Origin: Paragonimus skrjabini miyazakii
Lineage: Eukaryota; Platyhelminthes; Trematoda; Plagiorchiida; Troglotrematidae
Direction: 5' to 3'
DNA: 64,000 bases
Assembly: GCA_014338405.1 (NCBI GenBank)
Contig: JTDE01001366.1
Location: 62,341-126,340, forward strand
Shown here piece by piece: positions 40,801 through 52,800 of the stretch. Each line of letters begins with the position of its first letter. Position 1 is the stretch's first letter. The position numbers and the translations under genes are program-made. Below the pieces are notes generated by a model. The model had not been told where the DNA came from. It saw only the letters and a list, made by a program, of their open reading frames with translations, and ran no database searches.

Positions 40801-43800
40801 CTTCACCTGTATTTCCCTCGTCATGTAATCGGACACACATCTTCTCTTGTTTTGTTTCTACGTAGCTGCAAGGATTTGGAAAAAGTACATGCAATCTCGT
40901 TCGTAAGTTTCTACCACATGTTAGTTCCGCAGGGAATTTCCATGTCGACTCAGTTGAAGTTAGCCTGTATATGAACAAAAATCGATCTAATTTGGTTTGT
41001 ACTGTTCCAGAGCGCTGCTTGAAAAGGCTTTGCTTGACAATCTGAACTACACGTCCAGCCAGACTGTTTGACGCATGGTGGTATGATGCAGACTTTATGT
41101 GCTACATCCCATTGTTACACAGAAACCATTGGAACTCCTATCAAACAATAAGACTATGTAATCACAAAAATCTTGCAGAAGTGGTTTGCACTTTGGGGTT
41201 GCAAATCGCATTCCAATCCATTTAGCAGAATACAAAATATCCTTTAGCGTCGGTTGTGCTGCTTGGAAAGTGTCAATCAGTACCACCTTGTCGTCAGATC
41301 AGTCACTCTTCCAATAGATAGGAGATCTACGCCAGCACAGACCACTTAACAACAGATACGGTCAAGACAAATGGATTTAGACTCACCGTGATCTGGGTTT
41401 CGATAGAGAGTGAAAATCTGTGTCAGTACACTCCCGTCATCTACAAAACCAAGTCTGTTTTTATACAGTGTCTGTCACGCAAACTTCGGTGAATCTACCA
41501 ACCGTGATGAAGCAATAATATCAAACAAGAATGGAATTACATTAACCAACCAATAAGTAACCGCCAGACAAAAAGTCCAGATTAATTGTGATGGAAGCCA
41601 CCGCCACAGTCATTCGTGTGGTAATCCGAAAGAAAATGCGTTCTGTGCAACGCTTCCCAGAATGACCTCCGTCAACAAGCGATAAATGAACATTTCTTCT
41701 ATTAGCTTTATGACGCTTATCACTACCTACACACGATGTTTTATCATGAAACATGTCATCACCACAACAGTCATGAGCTTGACTGGAAAGTAGTGTGGCT
41801 TGGGCCGCCGCCCAATTCAAGAATGAATTGGTGGGATGAAGCTAAACAGTACCAGTGATAACTGATCACAAATTCACCAGTCAGAAAGTGAGATACCCCA
41901 GCACCCAGGTAAGCGGCAACAAAAAGAGAAAGATTCATCACCGAAGTGTTACATGTTTGATAGCATATGGTGTTTTTAAACTGATCAAAGAACAACGTGT
42001 TCAACGACGACTTCAGAAGAAACATTAAGACAGTCAAAAATATTCAATTCTTCCGAATGTTGATGAATTTAGAACACGCAAGTAGAATTACGTAAGATGT
42101 ACTCTGCAGAGACATTTCGACCGATCTACTCGGTTACCATACACGGACTATGATTAATTAACATGCATCAATTTAAATAAGTGTAAAATAGGAATGAGTC
42201 AACAGCTGCGATGGAAATAGCACACAGTACCAGTCACGTTCGAATGGGACATCAATAGTTAAAAACAAACGAACAAAATTCAGATTTCAAACTGGTCGAG
42301 TAATAAATTAATGGTGCAGACAATATCGGTCTTACAGTAAGGCATGCGGAAATAAATGGAAACTATTACGCAGTCCAACATAAAGCTTAAGAAAAGAGAA
42401 GGAAATAAACTTAAGTAAACGGTACAACTAAAACATTCAAATAATAACAACACTTAACGAATAATATAGACCCATGATTGCAAACTCCTAACACCATGGT
42501 AGTGATAGGTTAACTGCCATTTGCTTCTGTACACAAAGTGAAGCTTTGTAACGATGTATCGCAAAGGTCTCAGCGAGAGGTAAAGTATGTTTACCGATTG
42601 GGCGAAACAACACACGAAAAGCCTTCTCCACTTGAATTACGTGTCCAGTTTCTTCCAAATGCCGTGTGATAGAAGACTGGGCGGCGCCGGTTTTGTTGTT
42701 TGCTAGCCATTTGGGAATGTGCTCCGAGACACGTGTCCCAAGCGTTCTCACCGTTCGGCCAATGTACTTGACTCCACAAGTACAACGGAATTCATAAACA
42801 ATTTTGGATGTGGCGAATGAGTTGCTTGAGTCTTTCCTCGGTGTGCAGAGCAGCCGTGTCATCTGGTTGATCAGTCTTAATTCTGCTGCGTTGTACGCAG
42901 CTCTGAGGGCACACGTTAGTCTACGTTGGATGAGAGTGGTTACATCCTCACCCATGTATGGCAGTGTTATATACACGGGTTTGCGGGAGACTGTTTCTGA
43001 TATTGACCGTTTCAACCTTTCTCTAGCGTACTTTGAGATAAAGCGCGCGGGGTATCCATTGTGCAACAGTGTTTGGTGGATAAAAGCTGATTCCTCCTCG
43101 ATCGTCTCGAGTGAGCGAATTCACCAAACCCTACTGAAGAGAGTTCGAACGAGACCACGTTTGAGCGATATTGGTGTGAAACTTTTGAAATGAATATACT
43201 GTCCCGTCCAAGTAGGCTTCCTATACACTTCTCGTAATGGATCCATCATCGTTCACAGACATTTCCACATCCAAGAAGGAAAGTTTGCTGTTCTCCTGGA
43301 CGTCTGTGGTGAACGAAATATTCGGGTGTAGACCATTCAGTTGTGCGCAGAGTTGGTTAGCATGTTCTTGTGAGTCACACACACAGATCATGTCGTCGAC
43401 ATATCGCGTATACAGCGTTGTACAGTGAATAGTTGATGCTGCTTGACTTTCTAAATAGGCCATAAAAATATCAGCGGGTACTGGCCCCAGTGGACTTCCC
43501 AACGCTATGCAATTTGTCGGTAAAATTTACTATTGAATAAAAACTGAATATCCATAGTACACAGGTACAAGAGCTTATGAATTTCAAACAAAGGTAGTGT
43601 GAGGGATATGTTGTGCTCTACTGCAAAGTCATGAATAATCGATATCACTTCGGTTAGCGGAACATTAATAAAGAGTGATTTTACGTCAAAAGATACCATT
43701 ATCTTATCCTTTATTTTGAGAACTCTAATGGAATCAACAAATGAAAATGGGTCTTTCAGACTATGTTCAACAATCTTCTTGCGTAGTGGTTGCAGTAACC

Positions 43801-46800
43801 GGACGAGCCACTGAGCCAGTTTATGGTACGGCGAATTGACCATCGATAGAATGGGTCTTAAAGGTATGCCAGGTTTGTGAGTTTTCGGTTCAACTGTTCT
43901 CATCAATTGTTATCCGACGAAAGTAATTAAGCACTAAAATGAAAAAAAAAGCTCTTACTTGGAACGTTAGGTAAGGTGTAGAACCGCCGAAACATTCGAG
44001 ATCAGTACTCTTATCACTACTATCACTATTATTGCCAAATTAGGAATAAATAATGGACAATTCCCAGTTCAAAAGCGTTTGCCGGTAACTACACAGAAAT
44101 CATTAGGGCGAGGGGCTTTCGAGGAACAAACAAACAGTAAGCTAGGCATGAACCGTTCCAGCCAAACGGAAGCGAAACAATGTCAACACGATCTAAACTG
44201 ATACGTATACTCTGAATTCGTTGGAAAAAACTTTTAAAAAATACACATTACGCAGTCTGTTCAAGGGAGACGTGATCGCTATGCTGACTGTGCCCACAAA
44301 GCGACTGCGTGCTCACTGATTTGACCGAAACCGAGAGGCAATGTTCTACTGTGGTTAAAACGATTATAGATTAACTAAGACCATGCTAACAACGTAGATC
44401 ACCTCTGGTATTTAATGGTAGGAAAGTCACGCTAAAGCCCACGTAAACTAGACGTCAGACACACATGAAGTACGCGTGGTACAAGCTCACGTCTCGCTAC
44501 AGTAGGCGGAGAGATCATTGTTTGCATCTTCGTCGGTTCAGTGTGTTAAACGATTCACGGGTGAAGGGGAAAAGTGGACGGAAATAAATAAAACTTTAAT
44601 GAAGCCGCTGACAACAATCCTATCAGCAACGAACACTGGAACACAGTGGATCAACATTCCGTCAGATATGCGCACCCAGAGATCTGTGCGACTGGGCTAG
44701 AATGATGGATGGAAAACTTGCAGTGCAGGTTCCATCTCACGCAAGTGACGATCGATAAATGATTCAAAACCGTCAACCGTGACCACAAAGTTTAACAATG
44801 CGCTCAGGTGTAAACAGATCCTGCACAGCAATCTGCCCATCCCATTCATCATCATCATCATAGACAGCAATACATCAGTGGTTCACACCGATGTTTAACT
44901 GCTACACAACCACGAAGAAAAAGCAAACCCTGTATAGGAAGAGAGAGAAAAAAAAAGGAAGGCGAAGGGACCTAACCACTAAAAAATGGCTACGTCTACA
45001 TTCAAACATACAACATCAAGGCGCCTACACCTTGCAAACAAACGATCGAGCTGTATGTGAAAGTAAGGCGTCATCAGCAAGACAGCGTTCACTGCTCCGC
45101 GTCATTAAACGCACTCACTTCACAGACAACTCGGACAAACAACGACAACATTCACGCCACTGAGCTCGGTTAGCCGCCTTCTCACCTAAAGTTTCAAGCC
45201 ACTGACTCTCTGAGTCGCTAGGGCTCCAACCCGGGAGACGAACCCGATCTACAGTGGCCAACCCCTTCGTGAACGATTTCATTTGTCTACGCCAGATCAT
45301 CATCTGTCCACCTTACACCTTGCACCAATCGACCGCAGCGTCGGAAAAGTGCTCGGTGTTTCAGACAACTAGCTGGCACCCTTAGTAGCTAACCTAACCA
45401 TCTAAGTCCGTGCAAGTGTAAGGACTGAACGAAAGAACTCGTTTGGCAATCAATGCCAAACACCAGCTTCCTAAATTCCTCGTTATTCACACTATGGTTC
45501 CTAGGTCTCGTTCACATACTGACACCAGTAGCTTTGTTTCGTAGCAGTAATGAGCATAATGTTGATGGCAACTATACACGACTTTACATCTATCGACATC
45601 GTACGGCGAAATGTTGCCTGTGGACCACTGGTTTAGACAGTTTAAATCGTACTGTAAGATTATTACATTTTCCGGACAATCCGAAAATAGCCGATGTTTT
45701 GTAGCATCGGGAAAATAAGATCGGTGACTTGATTAGGTTAGGTAATTCAAGGATGAAAAGATTGAATAACAGAGGTCTTAAGATCGATCGTTGCGAAAAG
45801 TTGCCGTCGGCTGGGATCCAGTCGAACAGCCATCCATTCACTTTGAACCTACGTCATGTCCGATGATCATCAGGCCATCTATGTGACAACCCGGCAAGGC
45901 CATAACTACTGAGTTTCCGTAACAAAATGAAATGATCAACCCTGCCAAATACTTTGGAAAAGTCAAAACATACCACTTCTATCGACAATCCTGTGTAGGT
46001 AGCTTTCGTCCAAACGTCACGAGTAGTCAGCGGTTTCGTAGCGTTTGGGTAACCTCTGCGTAAGTCATGCTACTCTTTGCTGATGGTTCCAGGGTGCTCA
46101 ACGTGAGCTCGAAGAATCATTTATTAAGTCGCTCATTACTTTATGGACCACCAAAATCAACGCTATTGCTCGATAGTTTGCTGAGTCATCTCTGTATTCA
46201 CATCTAAAGACATGTATGAACGTTAACTGTTCCCAGGTCTTCCGTATGAGGCCAGTTGACAAGAGGTCCTGTTAATTAGGTGACGCAGTTGTTAAAGCCG
46301 ACAGAGGATATCAAGTTTGGATCAGATGAGCTGTTAATTAACAAGTTCGCCAATTTGATTCTGACTCGTGACACTGAAACTTGAAGAAATTCAATCTAGT
46401 TACTGCTTATATGCACAAAAGTCGTTCGTGACTCGCGGTTATGTACACCTACGAAGGGTTTACCCAGTGTGCTGTCCACCTCTGCATCTGTATGGGTAAC
46501 TCCACCAGAGGTTTGCAGCTGTCAAATGTCCACCTCTGTTCCTTGTGTACGTCGCGACTTCGCTACAGTAAAGCTTAGGGCTCATCAGGCTTTGAACAAG
46601 ACCGAATCTTGGTTACAGCAGTCGTGTTACGATTGTGCCATATGAATTACTTAACAAACGCAAGTGCAGTTTGTTCTCACTGGTACCTGTTCCAGGCTGA
46701 ACGTTTAAGTGTAATCAGACGTTTGGCTCCACGCTGTAAAATCTCGGCCTTCTATTATTTCGGCGATAATTTACTATAACATTATTGTTAGCAGTATCGC

Positions 46801-49800
46801 AGATTTCCTGAACGATGAACTGCTAGCTATCATCTAGGTTGAGTGTGGTGATGCAGTCAGACCGTCCACCATTGTTGTGTCTTCAGCCAAATAGAGTTTA
46901 ACTTTTGACAAGTCTATTGATCTGTATTTTGAGGAATATGTTGTCTAGTACTGTGTAAATAACCGAATTCAATTACCCCATGGTCAATATGGCCAAGTGG
47001 AACTGTGATACTTGGATTATCTACCCTATCGACCTTGTTGGTAAGAACGTAGTTAAGATGACAGCACCTGGCTCTATCACCACTTCATATGGTCCTAGAC
47101 ATGCTGGAATAGTCCGGCTTTTATTATTGCTTCGAAATTCTCGGTGGTGGAAGACGTTGCAGTATTTACTAAGTGGTTCGTGAAGCTCAGCTCCAGGTGA
47201 TTGGAATCCCATTGACAATGTTTGAATATGACCTAAAGAAGGTAATGTACGCAAGGCTTTGCATAAAGCCGTGTCGATGATGATGATGATCCATAGATGG
47301 ATCGAAGATGATCCATAACTCACAACAATCAAATAAGTGAACTGAGGAGAGAGGTCAACTATTTGCCAGACTGATTTCAGAAGATCTGGTAGCATTCCCC
47401 CACAGATACTTGAGATCTTTAGGTCCGACACCAAGTAACGAACAATACCAACTACTACCGACTTTACTATCATTGCGAAACAATGATATTGGGGATGGGC
47501 AACTGGCCGTCCCGCACTTGCCCCTCACACCAGGTCTCTGCCATGCCTATTATAAGTGGGTTTCGCCAGAGACAAAGGTCTTGAAACCCATCCAGTTAAT
47601 TGAAGAGTAAAGCCGCGTTGGTTCAGAATATTTCGGGGGAAAGTTTCACCGTTAGACGAATCCAAGTGAAGAGTCTCATCGAGTGAGAAGAGCTGAGTCG
47701 ACGTTTTGTAATGCATTTCACAGCCGCCACCTCGTAATGGAATGGTGGTGAATCAGGGCATTCCCGAACAGCCACTCGGAACAATATCAGGAACAATCGT
47801 CTCAGGTTTTGTGATAGTATACAGTTGTTTCTGCTCGGATCTGATGTTTCTGGGTCTTTCATAATGGACCTTGATTCCAACAAACAACTGTGACCGGGTT
47901 GAGGGCCACGCTGCACGAACAATACATCAAAAAACCTTTCTGATAGAACTGACCGGATTTCTGTCTGCATATCGTGAACGAGTAAATTTGATTGGACAAT
48001 CGGCATCAATACGAGAGGCCCCATGCATCGTGATATTTACCGCCAGCTACTTTTAATCAGATGCTGCAACAACAATATGAACGAGAGGCACAATTCCCAC
48101 TCGGCTATACAGCAGTTATCACAAGGACTGAAGGCCTATTGTTACATTAGTCCCTACAGTCCTATTAAAGTGTCGCAGTCTACAAATGAGTGAATGAGTT
48201 TATATTGGATCATCCCTTTTGGTACGCGCTCAATCGCTTGACCCAGAACCGAGAAAGAGAATAGGTGCGGCAACAGCGTTTATTGGGAGGACGAGACGAG
48301 TCAGAATTAGGCTACAGAGGCTCTAAATTTATAGAGCGAAATGAGTATCATCCATGGCCGACAAGATGCACAGCAAATCAATCGAGACGATATTTGGCAG
48401 TCAAAGCGCTAGAACAAATCACGTTATAGGGTGTATCAGAAAGTGAACGCGAGAAAACAGTTCGGATAACGTACAGGCGTTCGATCACGCAGCTACAGTC
48501 TGATTAACTGAGTGAGATTGATTAGCTGAGTGAGTTAAAACATATCAATTCACTCGAGGCCGAGTCGATCCAACAATATGACGTGATTTGTTTTCGCTGC
48601 TTTGTTAGCAGATGCGTTTCCTAACAGTTTACCTTCCTGATTTACAGAGGGGAACAGTCTACGATCTGTATGGAAAGAATTTCATTTAGTTTATCGGAAT
48701 CGGCATGTATTCGATGTAACGAAAACTGTTATCGAAGACAATCACGTACAGGTTTTACAAAATTGGTTGCAAACGCAATATACAAGAAGCATAGACGTTT
48801 TGATACATTTGGTGAAGATATGCTGTGACGGACTGACTGGGTATACTCGTCAACAACCGTGAAAAAACTGCGATGTTGTCTCTCCCTTCTTCCATGTTTC
48901 TAAGTATAGTACACAAAAATTCGAACAGTTCTAAGCAGTCCTAATATCTTGTGAGTATTCAAACTCTCCAAATGAAAGAAAATATCATGCAAATCGTAGC
49001 GCCAGATGTAAAATTGACAATAGTAATTGCAAGTGTACTTAGCTCAAACGCAAAACTACTTTCCAAGCAGTACACATAACACAACGAGAGATTTCACAAA
49101 GCTGTAGTGCATTCACGTTAATGTACCGTGTAATATTGTGCAGTCAAACAATGACCACGGCTCACGGAATTACAAATTACGAGCAATACAATTACGCAGC
49201 TGCTAATAAGGCTCATACGAATGAGGAACATGGAATACAACAGACCACGTCATGCCGGGATAGGGTAATTCACACAGAGATAAAGACAGTGTTGGGAAAT
49301 TTTTTTGACTGAAATGCCGTTACGGAAAGAATTAGGGCAAATATTCACGACTAAGTGCGTGAAATGGATCCGTATTCCCCGATTAGCTTGCACGATCGCA
49401 ACGTGCAGGAAACACAGTGTATAGGAGGAAAGCCCAGCAGACCGTAGTTAGAGGTAACAAAAGAACCTGGGTTGGTAAACAGACTTCCACGTACAGGTCA
49501 ATTGTGAAATAAGAATTTCCACCTGACGAATAAGCAGACAATGACAATGAACGGTAATATCACCAGAGAGCGGTGGATTAGCGGTTGGACATTCGAATTG
49601 CCAAAACAGAATGTTCCACAGGCTTTCTGACAGTATTACGCCATAGCGCAAGTTACTCTATCATAAAAAGTACTACAATCCCCAAAACGGGAGGAAATTG
49701 GTTCCCAGGAAACACACCGTCCATATGGTGTGCAACCATTCTCGGTTTCCGATAACCATGGATAAATCCCGAGAAAGGTGTACAAATTATCTTCGGTATA

Positions 49801-52800
49801 ACAGGTTTTAACGCGAACGGAGGGTGCAATGAGAAAACTGAACAACTGGACCTACTTCAATTAGTGTGAGCCACCAGCAGACCTCGACCAACACCTTCAA
49901 TTAAACCAAAATACATTCGATAGACCAAATTCTAAGTTTGTGGGTCAGATTCAACCCAAAGTTAAGTAAACATGTCAACATTTCAAACCAACAAGAAGAT
50001 TTTAACCACGATTCTTCATCCATAAGCCTCAGTACCCCAAAAGCTACTGCCAACAAATCCATTTCCAATAAAAAGTTGTCACAAAGCCCTCTAGCACATA
50101 ATTCAACCAACTTCTGCTCATTTCAGGAGGTGCAACTCATAAACAGCTGCATTGAACAAATCGATCAGATACACGCAAAGGGAGAAGTACAACTCACGTA
50201 AGTTAACGAGATACAAAATTCATCCAACACGTTTGTAGTTTAGATCCGACAGAACCATAAGATATTTATAACTTAGAAAGAACCAGAGCGTCGAATCTGT
50301 CACAATATTTAACGATAATGCAAATTCGGAAGACAGCAGCTGCTGTACTGAATTTCCATGCTAAGTGCTCAGACAGTTTCAACCTAATGGTATATGTTCT
50401 GAGTCGTTTGGCATATTTTGTGTAACAGGGTGAAGTCAGCAGGTGCAAAAATAATGTATTTCGACCAGGGTGATAAAGTAGGAGAGCTCGTGAAACACGT
50501 CATATAAGACTCTATCGCCAGTTCCAACCAGGTCGAAACATAGCTTTTTAAGGGTCGGGTCTCATCTAAATCATCAGATCTGTCACATCCCGCATCAGCT
50601 GAGGGAATTATATGCGAATCCCAAAGATTATTACCGATCGATTAAAAAAAACGAAAAATTGGAAACGTAATTAAACACACTTCCAGTCCAGTTGCAACCA
50701 TGTGCAAAATGCTAAACATAGCAGAGTAAATACGAGGATTAACGGCGTTCGAATTTAGTTCCCTTTACAAATATCACCTCTTGATAAAGACCACTGAACC
50801 AATATGCTATTTTGAGGAATCTAATTTGTTCCTGAGATAAAATTGTGTGAATAGAGTCGAATCGCCAGCTTTCACAGTAGGATAAAACGTACAACACTCG
50901 ATTGTTCAACAACGCTGTCGGCCGCAAATCTGTGAGTTCAATTCACCTCAATAGACTCCAAGAGCCAATCGAGACCATGCTCGCTACATATCGCATAAAG
51001 AAAACATCAGAAATGAGCAATATACAACAGACCAGGTTGTCTATTCGTAAAATTCATCGGTGTCAGTTTGTTGTGGATTTATCAAGCAACCAGCCACCAT
51101 GTATGCCATAGATTAGAACGGACAAAACGTTGATATCGCAACGATTCGCTTACTGTTAAACTAGGTAATGGGTGGGCAATCCATCAAATTATATGCGCTT
51201 TCAAATCCAAGTGGCCACAATTCATGCTGACCTCCGTAACTCTATTTTAGAATGAACAGCGCAGCCCAAAATGACATGCAGAAAGATGCTTGCGACAAGA
51301 ATCACGCCTACGCCGTTGACCATGATGTACACAACATGTGTAACACATCCAGTGGAATCGGCCTCTACAGAGGAGTAGAGCTAGAAGATAACTCGTAAGT
51401 TGCTCGTAATGGATTTCAAACTAACTGCAATATCTCATGCACGTTCATGCTTTGTACTGAAGCATGAACAAAATACGAGTGAGGAATGATGCCGTTCAGA
51501 AGATAAATCAGGATGAACATCCACCAAAGAATCAAACGCTACATTTAACTACAATCGACACTGGACAAAGAAAAAGCAGGGTAGTGCCAGGTAAAGCGAA
51601 GATACGCTGTATAATAAATCCGCGAAGGCAGTTAACATCATTCATTCGAAGCGGACCAAATACAAAATTGCAGGGATCCCGCTCCTTAATTGCATTCACT
51701 TCTTTGTAAATATCATAGAAGTGATCATCGTAGAACACATGACTTCATGGCTTATCGACATTCATATCACAACCGATACCGACCGCATGCACAACCTCGA
51801 TCAAGCTTCCTAAGAATTTCGACAAACATGAAATTGCCCACGAAACCGCAATAGTTCCGCACCTGCACACACATTTTGTAAGATGTAAGACAGGAAAAAC
51901 CATGCTACGTACGCCAACATGACTTCAAAAATGGGTAAGCGAAACTGCGACATTACTCAGGTCGAGCGATTAAACGCAGTAATTTTTTCTGAGCACAGCA
52001 GTAAGAAGACGGATATTAGTAAATGCTAGCAATTCGTATTGCCTCTTCAGTACCAAATTACAATAACCAGGAACATATATATGACACTAGAAACTTCTTT
52101 GTCAAACGGTGGACAACAAATGTGGTATCTGAGAATCAAGTAATTATTCCAATTATTGAAGAGTGATTGACTTATAATGTTACCTTGACGAGGTGCTCGG
52201 GCTTGTATGCTGTTTTGATCCGGCGAGCAACGCTGCCTTGGACTCTGGTCCTTCCAGGTGTAACTTTGTCAGATAGGCCAAAGTGGAGCAGTCAGACGAA
52301 AAGAAGTTACATTCTTAGGATTGAATGTGGTACTACTGACCGCGTAGGAGTGCTCATGTAGCGGGGCACGATCCTATGGGCATACAGCAGAACTATTTAC
52401 AGTTGCTGTCTTTCGTATCAGGAAGAAGAGGGTTAGAAAAGGCACTCTCAAACAAAGAGAACTCCGATCGCCCAACGGTTGACCGTAGCCGTCGGCGTAT
52501 TATGCGATACGGTCGAAAAACATCTAGTATCACCCAAAAGACTGACAAAGCTTCCAGCAAATACACTGCGCGCAGCGGCGTTCATGGTCAGACATCAATG
52601 TCTTATTCACCGCGCCATCGGACTAGGCAAGCCACTCACTGCAAAGTGAGTCAGACTTTTGAGTCATCGGCTCCGGTCAGAGTCCTCCAACAAAACCCTG
52701 TATCCTGTTATCCCGCAGGTCAGACTTTTGAATCAGACTCGTGGTGGGATCCCCCAAGTCAGCCCCCGTCTGCGACATGAACAACCGGGAAGTATCAGAT

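Larger units (their letters stand above)
42138..43910 (-). mobile_element. Penelope-like retroelement, 5'-truncated (RT plus GIY-YIG endonuclease)
   Basis: A minus-strand element with both hallmark domains in order: reverse transcriptase (43906-43221) and GIY-YIG endonuclease (43066-42488), followed by about 350 bases of 3' tail ending in the decayed hammerhead. The RT starts abruptly at PKTHKPGIPLRPIL, so its N-terminal part and any 5' LTR-like repeat are gone. Penelope-like elements differ from LTR and LINE elements in using this endonuclease, and their RT is close to telomerase. Two frameshifts (near 43505 and 43221) leave it inactive. Confidence 0.88.

Noticed and set aside
42804..43193. 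129-codon plus-strand open frame
   Set aside because: Antisense shadow of the Penelope endonuclease and linker.
46561..46600. CTGATGAG followed by GCGAAGTCGCGAC on the minus strand, resembling a hammerhead
   Set aside because: The base at the cleavage position would be G, which hammerheads do not cleave, and stem II would need a long loop.
47021..47473. 150-codon minus-strand open frame as a cellular gene
   Set aside because: No splice or start support and only faint gypsy similarity; treated as a possible element remnant.
49938..50126. Upstream part of the open frame containing tektin exon d
   Set aside because: It lies before a clear TTTCAG acceptor and does not align with tektins; intron read-through.
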